Source: DASTCZ01 sp035308165 (GTDB lineage: Bacteria; Acidobacteriota; Terriglobia; Acidiferrales; UBA7541). Taken from it: a DNA stretch of 64,000 nt. The translations under genes and the position numbers were made by a program. The stretch covers positions 1 to 64,000 of the forward strand of contig DATGHC010000065.1 of the NCBI GenBank assembly GCA_035308165.1, written 5' to 3'. Below, piece by piece: positions 17,688 through 25,603 of the stretch. The notes under the pieces were generated by a model. The model was not told where the DNA came from, ran no database searches, and saw only the letters and a program-made list of their open reading frames with translations. The number at the start of each line of letters is the position of its first letter. Position 1 is the first letter of the stretch.

Positions 17688-19001
17688 TCAATGGAGCGCG
17701 CCTTGGAAATAGGCCGGAAGGTCTTTCTTGGTTTCGCGCAGGATCTCGACAATGGCCTGGCGGTCGGCTCGATTCAGGCGCGAGTATCTCTTGTCTTTTT
17801 CCTGGCCCGACAAAATATTCCACATGCGTTTGTAAATAGCGTCCCTGGCTTCCATGGGCAGCGCGTCAAAAGCGTCCGAATAGATCATATAGCTGCAGGG
17901 GTAACGCATCATGCGGCGCCGCAGATCGAATTGCCGCAGGGATCGACCCTTGCCGTCGAAAGGACCTTCCGCTGAAAATTTTTCGATGAAGCCGGACGTG
18001 CCCCGAATCCTGCCGCCAAGCGGGGCTTCATCGACAAACAGCATGTAATCGACAATTTCATTGGCGCTTTCACTGAGAGGGGGGTTGAGGTCCGTAGGAA
18101 TGGTCGCGGTCTGACCATCTTTGCGGTTGGCTGATTGTGCCTCGAAGGACGCGAACCGGGCCTCCCATCCTATGCGAGTAAGCAAATTCGTCATGTGCAT
18201 TTGGTGCTCGAAGACCATCAGGGCAACGATGTCGCTGTATGGCGACAGGTAAGCATCCGTATCGAATTCGCTCTTCAGTGATTCCAAGTTCAGCGTCTGG
18301 TCTGTCACCGCAGATTCCGGATTTGCGGTATCGGTGACCATTGCATTTCCCAGGTGTCTTATCGATCCGGCATTTCCTGTCACGTACCAGCCGCCCCAGC
18401 GCTGGGCCATGGGAGTGCGGTGGTCGGTAACATTATTTCCCAACCAAGGAAGCGGTTGGCCATCTGGAGCGGTCATCATGCTGCGGACTAACATGCCGGG
18501 GACGCCTACGCTATTGAGAGACTCATGACAGGTCAAGCATTTATCGTCACGTTTGAACTGGGGCTTATCGGCCGGCTGTTGGGACAGAGTGTAGAAAATG
18601 ACTCCTTGCGATGGATCCTCAGCCGCCAATTCGATAAATCCGCCGCGGACCCAACCGACCGTCACGGCGTCATTGAAGAAGAGTGTGCGCGGATTCTTGG
18701 GCGATATTCGATAGGATTGAACGCTGTTCTTTGAAAACGTAACAATTTGCGATTCAACCGGAACTTTCATGGCTTCGAGCACGGAACGAAGATAGCCTTG
18801 TGCTCCGTCAAATTTGAGCTGGACCTTCCCGGATTGAATATCCAGGTTCAACTTCGCGACCAGGTCACTTGTAGGGCGCGTGTGATACTGAATTGCGGGA
18901 TGGTCGAGTCCGGGAAGGAACAATCCCTGAAGATCCGCGAACGTGGCAGCAGCGGAGGCAGCGAGGATCAACATTCCACAGACCAGGATATTGTTCCGCA
19001 T
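17688..19001 (-). CDS. Secreted c-type cytochrome-like protein, single CxxCH
   Basis: A 437-residue exported protein from the ATG at 19001 (the frame opens seven codons earlier at a TTG). A signal peptide covers roughly residues 1-22. One haem-binding motif, CLTCH, lies near residue 155 in DDKCLTCHESLN; no second motif is seen. The rest, including PLPWLGNNVTDHRTPMAQRWGGW and a C-terminal KKDLPAYFQG, matches large cytochrome-c-like proteins of unknown function known from Acidobacteriota and Planctomycetota. The sixth haem ligand is not clear. It is alone, divergent from der. Confidence 0.6.
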   Translation of the reverse strand: MRNNILVCGMLILAASAAATFADLQGLFLPGLDHPAIQYHTRPTSDLVAKLNLDIQSGKVQLKFDGAQGYLRSVLEAMKVPVESQIVTFSKNSVQSYRISPKNPRTLFFNDAVTVGWVRGGFIELAAEDPSQGVIFYTLSQQPADKPQFKRDDKCLTCHESLNSVGVPGMLVRSMMTAPDGQPLPWLGNNVTDHRTPMAQRWGGWYVTGNAGSIRHLGNAMVTDTANPESAVTDQTLNLESLKSEFDTDAYLSPYSDIVALMVFEHQMHMTNLLTRIGWEARFASFEAQSANRKDGQTATIPTDLNPPLSESANEIVDYMLFVDEAPLGGRIRGTSGFIEKFSAEGPFDGKGRSLRQFDLRRRMMRYPCSYMIYSDAFDALPMEARDAIYKRMWNILSGQEKDKRYSRLNRADRQAIVEILRETKKDLPAYFQGALH

Positions 19002-19032
19002 AGAGTTACCAGCTGACTGCAATTCTACGCGC

Positions 19033-19061
19033 TTGGGACACTTTGAGCGTCAGGCATTATA
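19033..19061 (+). promoter_or_regulatory. Possible promoter of der
   Basis: TTGGGA (19033-19038), 17 bases, then ATTATA (19056-19061). The -10 is only moderately good; the leader to der would be ~100 bases. Confidence 0.3.
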
Positions 19062-19169
19062 TGCACGTGCACATTCCGAGGTACTTGATCGGGTGAGACG
19101 CGGCGCAGCTGTGCCACAGAGCCAGCTATCGCTCGGAACAAACCTGGGCTAGAGTGGACGAGCCTCCAT

Positions 19170-20798
19170 ATGAATGAAAACCTACCATCGGTAGTGATTG
19201 CGGGGCGTCCCAACGTGGGGAAGTCCACGCTGTTCAATCGCCTGACGGGGACGCGGCGGTCGATTGTGACCAATGAGCCGGGGATAACGCGCGACCGAAT
19301 TTATGGGACGGCCAACTGGCTGGGCCGGAGCTTTGAAGTTGTAGATACGGGCGGAATCGTGCCCGAGGACCGCGCCGCGATACCGGCGGAGATTCTGCGG
19401 CAGGCCAAGGTGGCCATCGAGTCGGCGGCGCTGCTTGTGCTGGTGGTGGATGCGCGCGACGGGCTGACTCCGCTGGATGAGGAGCTGGCGCGGGTGCTGC
19501 GTCGCGCCGGCAAGCCGATGATTCTGGCGGCGAACAAGGTGGATTCGCAACGGCAGGAGTCCCTCACCGGGCCGCTACACTCGCTGGGGTTGCCGGTGTT
19601 TCCGCTCTCGGCCGAGCATGGATATGGGATGGATAACATGCTCGACTACATTGTCGAGCGCGCGTCGCTTCCCTCAGGCGGCGCGGCTGCTCCGGAAATC
19701 ATTCCCCCGCAGAGCGAGGTGGCGGAGAGCGCTGAAGGCCAGGTGTCTGCAAACGGCGCAAGGATACCTGCACCGCGGAAACTAGAAACCCCAATCCAAG
19801 TGGCGATAATCGGGCGGCCGAATGTCGGAAAATCAGCGCTGCTGAATCAACTCGCGGGCGAGGAGCGCAGCATCGTTTCACCGATAGCGGGCACGACGCG
19901 CGATTCGGTGGATACGCTGGTGCAACACGGAGAAAAAATCTACCGGTTCGTGGACACGGCGGGGATCAGGCGCAAGGGCAAGACCACGGAACTTTCAGAA
20001 AAGCTGAGCGTGATCATGGCGCGCAAAAGCCTGGAGCGCACCGATGTGGCGTTGTTAATTGTGGACGCGTCACAGGGAGTTGCATCGGGCGACGCCACGA
20101 TTGCCGATTACGCGGGGCAGTCGGGATGCTCGGTAATCATCGTCATGAACAAGTTCGATTTGGCGCTGGAATCCGCCCGGAAGGCGCTGGAAGCAGAGGA
20201 GACCAAAGGGAATCCCGACCGCGTTTCGCGAAGAGCGAAGGCTGCTGAGTCGAAGACGGCCAAAGGGTATCGCCCGACCAGCGGAAAAAGAACCGAAGAG
20301 CAATCGCGCAGCCGGAGTCTGCGCACGCTTGCCGACCCTAAATCGCTGATGAAGGAATATGAAACGCTGGTGCGCGGCAAACTGAAATTTCTGGCATACG
20401 CGCCCATCGTATTTGTTTCGGCGCTTACCGGGGAAAACGTGGGAAAGCTTTACCCGCTCATCGAACATGTGGCCGCGGCTCGCCGGAAACGCATCTCGAC
20501 GGGAGAAATCAATCGCTGGCTGAAGAGCGTGGACCTGGAACGCGGGACATCTCCCGCGACACGCAAAGTGAAGATTTATTACATGACCCAGGCGTCCAGC
20601 GCACCGCCCACGTTTGTCCTGTTCACCAATCAGCCGGCGCGACTGCACTTCAGCTACGAGAGATTCCTGGAGAACAGGCTGCGCGAGAGTTTTGATTTCA
20701 TCGGCGCGCCGATACGGTTTCTGCAACGCGTGAAGGAGCGCGGCCATCGCGAGCGCGGACACGCGTCGGTAAAGAAGCGGCGACGCGGGCCGAGTTAA
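19170..20798 (+). CDS. der: Ribosome biogenesis GTPase Der (EngA)
   Basis: A 542-residue tandem GTPase needed for 50S subunit assembly. The two G1 loops GRPNVGKS are at residues 12-19 and 215-222; matching G3 (DTGG, DTAG) and G4 (NKVD, NKFD) motifs follow, and the KH-like C-terminal domain spans about 440-525. It is ~100 residues longer than typical Der: a linker between the GTPases near 175-205, a ~55-residue charged insertion (about 335-392, rich in Lys, Arg, Ser) after the second G4, and a basic tail. Insertions sit outside the nucleotide motifs. It is followed by a MerR gene, tRNA-Pro and surE on the same strand. Confidence 0.95.
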   Translation: MNENLPSVVIAGRPNVGKSTLFNRLTGTRRSIVTNEPGITRDRIYGTANWLGRSFEVVDTGGIVPEDRAAIPAEILRQAKVAIESAALLVLVVDARDGLTPLDEELARVLRRAGKPMILAANKVDSQRQESLTGPLHSLGLPVFPLSAEHGYGMDNMLDYIVERASLPSGGAAAPEIIPPQSEVAESAEGQVSANGARIPAPRKLETPIQVAIIGRPNVGKSALLNQLAGEERSIVSPIAGTTRDSVDTLVQHGEKIYRFVDTAGIRRKGKTTELSEKLSVIMARKSLERTDVALLIVDASQGVASGDATIADYAGQSGCSVIIVMNKFDLALESARKALEAEETKGNPDRVSRRAKAAESKTAKGYRPTSGKRTEEQSRSRSLRTLADPKSLMKEYETLVRGKLKFLAYAPIVFVSALTGENVGKLYPLIEHVAAARRKRISTGEINRWLKSVDLERGTSPATRKVKIYYMTQASSAPPTFVLFTNQPARLHFSYERFLENRLRESFDFIGAPIRFLQRVKERGHRERGHASVKKRRRGPS

Positions 20799-20818
20799 GT
20801 CTGTGCATTGACACAGAC
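20799..20818 (+). other. Hairpin immediately after der
   Basis: GTCTGTG and CACAGAC, seven pairs with a six-base loop, start on the base after the der stop. No T tract follows, so it may protect the der mRNA end rather than terminate. Confidence 0.35.
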
Positions 20819-20835
20819 AGAAAACGAGATAGGAT
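20808..20835 (+). promoter_or_regulatory. Promoter for merR-like gene, tRNA-Pro and surE
   Basis: TTGACA (20808-20813), a 16-base spacer and TAGGAT (20830-20835). The perfect -35 overlaps the right arm of the hairpin after der. Confidence 0.45.
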
Positions 20836-20891
20836 AAGGTTCGAGCGGCCCCCGCCCGCATCACAACATGCCTGAATCCGGAAACGGTCAC

Positions 20892-21320
20892 ATGTCTGAT
20901 TTCGTGCCCGACAAAAGTTTTTTCCGCATCGGCGAGGTCAGCCGGTTGACGGCCACGAAACCGTTTGTGCTGCGCTACTGGGAGACGGAATTTCCCATGC
21001 TGCAGCCGGTGAAAAGCCCCAAAGGCCACCGGTTGTACCGCCGCGAGGACGTGCAAACGGTGCTGGAAATCCGCCGCCTGCTTTACGACGAAGGGTTCAC
21101 GATAGCCGGAGCGCGGCGCCACCTGCGCGAGCACAATGGCCACGATTCCGGCGGCAACGGCGACGTAGCTCCCTCACAAGACGGCCAGTCGATTTCCGGC
21201 TTGTTGCCATCTACGGCGCGGGCTTCAACGGGCGATCCGCTTCCGACCATCAACCGCAAAGTATTGCTGGACTTGCGGGACGCCCTGCGGGCGTTCTTGA
21301 CGCTGCTCGAAACCGAGTGA
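20892..21320 (+). CDS. MerR-family transcriptional regulator
   Basis: A 142-residue DNA-binding protein. The N-terminal winged helix is plain: FFRIGEVSRLTATKPFVLRYWETEF, then KGHRLYRREDVQTVLEIRRLL and DEGFTIAGARRHLRE. The C-terminal part is a short helix with no effector-binding domain, the architecture of small MerR proteins that often sit beside translation genes. The ATG at 20892 is preceded by GGAAACGG; an ATG eight codons upstream (20868) lacks a site. A good promoter lies upstream. Its regulon is unknown. Confidence 0.85.
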   Translation: MSDFVPDKSFFRIGEVSRLTATKPFVLRYWETEFPMLQPVKSPKGHRLYRREDVQTVLEIRRLLYDEGFTIAGARRHLREHNGHDSGGNGDVAPSQDGQSISGLLPSTARASTGDPLPTINRKVLLDLRDALRAFLTLLETE

Positions 21321-21386
21321 TACCCTGAACTTCCGTGGCGTAACGGTGCGTTTTTGCCGGGGCGGCGCGGGAAATCACCAGCCGGT

Positions 21387-21463
21387 CGGGACGTAGCGCA
21401 GCCTGGTAGCGCGCACGCTTGGGGTGCGTGAGGTCGCTGGTTCAAATCCAGTCGTCCCGACCA
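21387..21463 (+). tRNA. tRNA-Pro (anticodon GGG)
   Basis: A 77-base cloverleaf: acceptor CGGGACG/CGTCCCG, D-stem GCGC/GCGC, anticodon stem CACGC/GCGTG with loop TTGGGGT (anticodon GGG at 21421-21423), T-stem GCTGG/CCAGT (one mismatch-free register with G-T) and loop TTCAAAT, then A and an encoded CCA. It lies 66 bases after the MerR gene and 72 before surE. Confidence 0.97.
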
Positions 21464-21535
21464 TTCCTTCCGCCCAAAGCGCGCGAGGATCGCGGCGCAA
21501 ATCCAGAAAGAGAATCGGGGAACTTCCTAAAACAG

Positions 21536-22294
21536 ATGGCTCATATTCTGATTACGAATGACGACGGAATCCACGCGGAAGGATTGCGCGCCCTGGTGGA
21601 TGCGTTGAAGGACACAGCTAAACTGAGCGTGGTTGCACCGAGCCAGGAGCGCAGTGCGGCGGCGCAGTCGCTGACGCTGCGGCAGCCAATCTTCTGCGAG
21701 CAAATTGCCGAGAGGGAGTGGGCCGTGGATGGGACGCCCGCGGACGCGGTGATCGTGGCGCTGAATAAATTGTTGCCTGAGAAACCTGACCTGGTTCTGT
21801 CAGGTGTAAATCGCGGCGGAAATATGGGCGAGAACGTCTTTTACTCCGGCACGGTAGGGGCGGCCGCGGAGGCCACCATCAACCACATTCCTTCCGTGGC
21901 GATTTCGGTGGTGCATCGCGGAAAGGGATTTCGATTTGACCATGCGGCAAGTTTTGCGCGTGATCTGGCCACCGTGATTTTGCGCGACGGAATGACCCAA
22001 GGGGTGCTGCTCAATGTGAATGTGCCGCAAGAATGGAAGGGCGGAGTGAGATTTACGAGGCAATCGGAAAAAGTGACGCGGAATGTTTTGCAGGAAGAGA
22101 AAGATCCGCGCGGACGAACCTATTACTGGCTGCATGAGCAGCAGATTACCGATGGAATCGGCGAAGATTCGGATTACGCTGCGGTTTTTGCTGGGGACAT
22201 TTCGATAACGCCGATTCATTTGGAGCGAACGCATGTCCCTTCGCTGAATCATCTTTCGCACTGGGCAAAGGAGCTGGCGCGGACGAAGAGCTGA
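21536..22294 (+). CDS. surE: 5'-nucleotidase SurE
   Basis: A 252-residue metal-dependent phosphatase that removes phosphate from nucleoside 5'-monophosphates, linked to stationary-phase survival. The metal-binding TNDDG motif (D8, D9), the VDGTPADAV segment and SGVNRGGNMGENVFYSGTVGAA are all present. The ATG at 21536 is chosen because the protein then begins directly with the family's MAHILITNDDG start; the ribosome-binding site is weak. It is the last gene before a strong bidirectional terminator. Confidence 0.95.
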   Translation: MAHILITNDDGIHAEGLRALVDALKDTAKLSVVAPSQERSAAAQSLTLRQPIFCEQIAEREWAVDGTPADAVIVALNKLLPEKPDLVLSGVNRGGNMGENVFYSGTVGAAAEATINHIPSVAISVVHRGKGFRFDHAASFARDLATVILRDGMTQGVLLNVNVPQEWKGGVRFTRQSEKVTRNVLQEEKDPRGRTYYWLHEQQITDGIGEDSDYAAVFAGDISITPIHLERTHVPSLNHLSHWAKELARTKS

Positions 22295-22318
22295 CATTCA
22301 AAATCAGTTTCAGGATTT

Positions 22319-22358
22319 AAAAAAGGGGATGCGCGTTACACGCATCCCCTTTTTATTT
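22319..22358. terminator. Bidirectional intrinsic terminator
   Basis: AAAAAGGGGATGCG (ending 22333) pairs with CGCATCCCCTTTTT (from 22341), with a seven-base loop and A and T tracts on either side. It serves surE from the left and the convergent M28 peptidase gene from the right. Confidence 0.9.
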
Positions 22359-22395
22359 AGAGATTTGACGAGGCGATGTGGCCACGCCCGTGGGT

Positions 22396-24126
22396 TTACA
22401 TTCCACCCCGCCGCCCGCCCCCTGCGACTGTGCAAGGCGCCTGGGGTTTGCGCGGGAACATCATGTCGCGATTGGCGGCCTGATAGACGAAGGTCGAGAC
22501 AATCGTGGCCATTTGCCGGAGGTCGCCGTCCTGCACGCGATCCCACAGATCCATGTTGCTGTGATGGGTGCGCGTGTCGTATTCGAGCGGGTCCTGGATG
22601 AACTGAAATCCCGGCAAGCCGACGGCATCGTACGAAAGGTGATCCGTTCCACCGGTGTTGCTGATGGAAATTGTGTTCATGCCCATGGACTCAAACGGCT
22701 TCATCCATTCCTGGAAGACGGGACGTGCGGCTTCGTTTCCCTGCAAATAAACACCGCGGAGTTTGCCGCTGCCGTTGTCGATGTTGAAGTACACGGAAAA
22801 CTTGTCGTGAGCGGGCTGCTTCAATTCCCACGCGCCGGTCTCGGTGTTGCAGCGGCCGAAGTGGTCCGTCACATAGGCGCGTGAACCGAGCAGACCTTCT
22901 TCCTCGCCCGTCCAGAGGCCGATGCGGACGGTGCGGCGCATGTTCAATCCAGAAGCTTTCAGAACGCGCATCACTTCGAGCATCACGGCAGAGCCGACGC
23001 CGTTATCCGTGGCACCAGTGCCGGAATGCCAGGAATCGAAGTGGCCGCCGATCATGACAATCTGGTCGCGGAGTCTCGGATCAGAGCCGGGGATTTCGCC
23101 GACGATGTCGAAGGACTTCCCTCCATCGTTGTCGAGGAATTTGTTCTGGATATTGAGCTCGACGGTCACGGGAACATTCTTCTGAAGCGTGCGGTAAATG
23201 CGGTTGTAGTGCTCGGCGGCGAGCATCACCTGATTCAGGGCTGGCGGCGCATTTTGCGAGGCGTAAACGGAGGGCCCGCGGCCGCCCCTTCCACCGCCTT
23301 GACCGGGAGGTGGCACGGGAACCACACCCGCGGCGGATTGGACGTAAACGGTTCCGCCATCGCCCCGGCCTTCCTGGAAAACGGCGGCGACACCTTCGCT
23401 TAAGAAAAGATTGTTGAGTTTGGCGCGAATCCGCTGGGCCACGGCGTTGGCCGCGGCCTGCATCTGCGGAGTGAGAGCGTTAAAAGCAGGGGCGGCGCCG
23501 CCTCTGCGGCCGCCGATTTCCTGCATGCCCATTTCATCCAATTCCGCCTGGGTGTAGCGATGTGCCAGCGGTTCGGTGCTCATGGCGATCTCGCGCGGCG
23601 GATCCAGCATCACGATCTTGCCCTTAAGAGTTCCTTTCAGGCTGGCAATCAGCGCGTCGGCGGCATCTTCAGTCACGGGCATAGTTGGTGCGGCGTTCGG
23701 GTTATTCGGATTCTTCACGCCGACAATGACGACTTCGCCGGTGACCGGGCCGCTTGTGCCCGGAGTCCACGCAAGTGGATAAGCAATCAAAGGATAGGTG
23801 ACTGGTGAAGTCACGTTGGCGTAGAAGCGCTCATTCACCCAGCCCCGGCCAAAATCCCAGTATTCGTAATGCGGATTGGCGAGGCCCCAATCCTGCATCT
23901 GCTTGATCACCCAATCACCGGCGAGTTTGGTGTTGGTGGATCCCGTGAGACGGCCGCCATAAACATCGGTGATGTAGCTCAGGGTATCCATTACGCGCGA
24001 GTTGTTGACGGCCTCGCGCTTGATTTTGTAGACGGCGTCGAGATCGACCTGATCGCTCTTTTGCGCGGTCAATGGCAACACCAGAAATGCCAGTGCCAGA
24101 CCGCCGCACAATAATGCCTTACGCAC
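22396..24126 (-). CDS. Secreted M28-family aminopeptidase
   Basis: A 576-residue exported zinc peptidase with a signal peptide (residues 1-21, ending LTAQ). A PA-like domain lies near 110-180, interrupted by Gly-rich low-complexity segments (GGRRGG near 208 and GQGGGRGGRG near 270). The catalytic core has all expected motifs: GGHFDSW (first His and Asp ligands), TDNGVGS (bridging Asp), GEEEGLLGS (catalytic Glu), and THHSNMD (last His). It should cleave N-terminal residues from peptides in the periplasm or outside. Monocistronic, ending at a shared terminator. Confidence 0.9.
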   Translation of the reverse strand: MRKALLCGGLALAFLVLPLTAQKSDQVDLDAVYKIKREAVNNSRVMDTLSYITDVYGGRLTGSTNTKLAGDWVIKQMQDWGLANPHYEYWDFGRGWVNERFYANVTSPVTYPLIAYPLAWTPGTSGPVTGEVVIVGVKNPNNPNAAPTMPVTEDAADALIASLKGTLKGKIVMLDPPREIAMSTEPLAHRYTQAELDEMGMQEIGGRRGGAAPAFNALTPQMQAAANAVAQRIRAKLNNLFLSEGVAAVFQEGRGDGGTVYVQSAAGVVPVPPPGQGGGRGGRGPSVYASQNAPPALNQVMLAAEHYNRIYRTLQKNVPVTVELNIQNKFLDNDGGKSFDIVGEIPGSDPRLRDQIVMIGGHFDSWHSGTGATDNGVGSAVMLEVMRVLKASGLNMRRTVRIGLWTGEEEGLLGSRAYVTDHFGRCNTETGAWELKQPAHDKFSVYFNIDNGSGKLRGVYLQGNEAARPVFQEWMKPFESMGMNTISISNTGGTDHLSYDAVGLPGFQFIQDPLEYDTRTHHSNMDLWDRVQDGDLRQMATIVSTFVYQAANRDMMFPRKPQAPCTVAGGGRRGGM

Positions 24127-24342
24127 CTTTCACCTCCGCAAGTTAGAGAAATTTGCTCCGAGGATATCTCGCCCCAGCCCGAGGGAAGCGGGCTTCTGAT
24201 TGCGGGAAACCACTCGTGCAGAATGACGCGTTCGCGGGAGCGCCGGTTTCAACAGCAAGCGCCGGGAAGCTTGGCGAACCGCAGCGGCGTACATTAGACT
24301 GCCATCGCGGGAAATGCGCAAGGGTGCCTGGAAGAAGTAAGG

Positions 24343-24364
24343 GGCACAGGCTGAAGACTGTGCC
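24343..24364. repeat. REP-like hairpin, copy 2
   Basis: GGCACAG and CTGTGCC pair around an eight-base loop, between divergent genes. The arms are the same as in the hairpin at 10972-10999. Confidence 0.4.
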
Positions 24365-24415
24365 ACGAGACCCAAGCGCTTGGATTGAAATGGAGAGGGC
24401 CGGGGAAATTCTGAC

Positions 24416-25570
24416 GTGACCAAGAATAATACTTACGACGTGGCGGTGATTGGCGCCGGAGTTTTTGGCGCGTGGACGGCTCTGCATTTGCGGCGCGCGG
24501 GTAAGCGCGTGGCTCTGTTGGATTCCTACGGGCCGGGAAATGCCCGGGCCAGTTCAGGCGGAGAGTCGCGGCTGATCCGCATGGGATACGGACCGGACGA
24601 ATTGTACACGCGCTGGTCGGTGCGCTCGCTGGCGCTATGGGAAGAGTTTTTTGCGCTCGCTTCGCGGCCCCTGCTGCATCGCACAGGGATCTTGTGGATT
24701 GCGAACGAAGAAGATGCCTACACCAAGGCTTCACGCGAAACTCTCGCCGGGTTGGGAGTTCCGCACGAAACGCTGAACCATTCGGAACTTGAGAAACGCT
24801 ACCCACAAGTCAGGTTTCGCCCCGCAAGCTGGGGATTGTTTGAACCCCGGAGCGGCGTGCTGCTGGCGCGTCGGGCCGTGGCGGCCGTCGCGGAGGCTGC
24901 TTGGTCAGAAGGAGTGGAATACTTCAACGAAATGGCCATAGCGCCAGGCGCCAAGGGAAAGGCTTCCAGTGTGAAGACATCTTCGGGCCGTGAAATTCAT
25001 GCCGGTCAATTTGTTTTTGCGTGCGGGCCGTGGCTGGGGAAGGTTTTTCCTGATTTGCTGGGGAACCGGATTTTTACTTCAAGGCAAGAGGTGTTTTTCT
25101 TTGGAGTGCCGGCCGGTGATTCGCGATTTGCGCCTCCGGCAATGCCCGGGTGGCTTTGTCTGGGGGACTTGATGTATGGCGTGCCGGACCTGGAGAGCCG
25201 CGGATTCAAAATTGCGCACGACCGCCATGGGCCCGCATTTGATCCCGATAGCGGGACGCGTGTGCCAACGCATGAAGGGATTGCCGCCATTCGCGCCTAT
25301 GTGGCCGAGCGATTTCCCGCCCTGGCGCAAGCTCCGCTGGTGGAGGCTCGCGTGTGCCAATACGAAAACACATCGAACGGCGATTTTTTGGTGGACCGCC
25401 ATCCCGAGTATGAAAATGTTTGGCTGGTGGGCGGAGGGTCAGGGCACGGATTCAAACACGGCCCGGCGATGGGCGAACACGTTGCAGGGCGGTTGCTGGG
25501 CACGGTCGCTGCCGAGCCGCGGTTTTCCTTGACGACCAAGGCGACTGTTCAGCTGCGAACCATTTATTAA
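24416..25570 (+). CDS. Monomeric sarcosine oxidase-like flavoenzyme
   Basis: A 384-residue FAD oxidoreductase of the DAO/MSOX family, which oxidises N-methyl amino acids (sarcosine, N-methyltryptophan) to the amine plus formaldehyde. The FAD-binding GAGVFGAW motif is at residues 13-20, SSGGESRLIR lies near 47, and C314 in VCQYENT aligns with the cysteine that carries FAD covalently in monomeric sarcosine oxidase. Length fits (MSOX ~390). Translation starts at GTG 24416 after GGGGAAA. It is alone, so the substrate is open; pipecolate is another option. Confidence 0.8.
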   Translation: MTKNNTYDVAVIGAGVFGAWTALHLRRAGKRVALLDSYGPGNARASSGGESRLIRMGYGPDELYTRWSVRSLALWEEFFALASRPLLHRTGILWIANEEDAYTKASRETLAGLGVPHETLNHSELEKRYPQVRFRPASWGLFEPRSGVLLARRAVAAVAEAAWSEGVEYFNEMAIAPGAKGKASSVKTSSGREIHAGQFVFACGPWLGKVFPDLLGNRIFTSRQEVFFFGVPAGDSRFAPPAMPGWLCLGDLMYGVPDLESRGFKIAHDRHGPAFDPDSGTRVPTHEGIAAIRAYVAERFPALAQAPLVEARVCQYENTSNGDFLVDRHPEYENVWLVGGGSGHGFKHGPAMGEHVAGRLLGTVAAEPRFSLTTKATVQLRTIY

Positions 25571-25603
25571 CATTTTTACGATTGCAGGCCAGACGGGCGG
25601 GGG

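Noticed and set aside
20070..21143. 357-codon minus-strand ORF
   Set aside because: Antisense to der and the MerR gene; no recognisable product.
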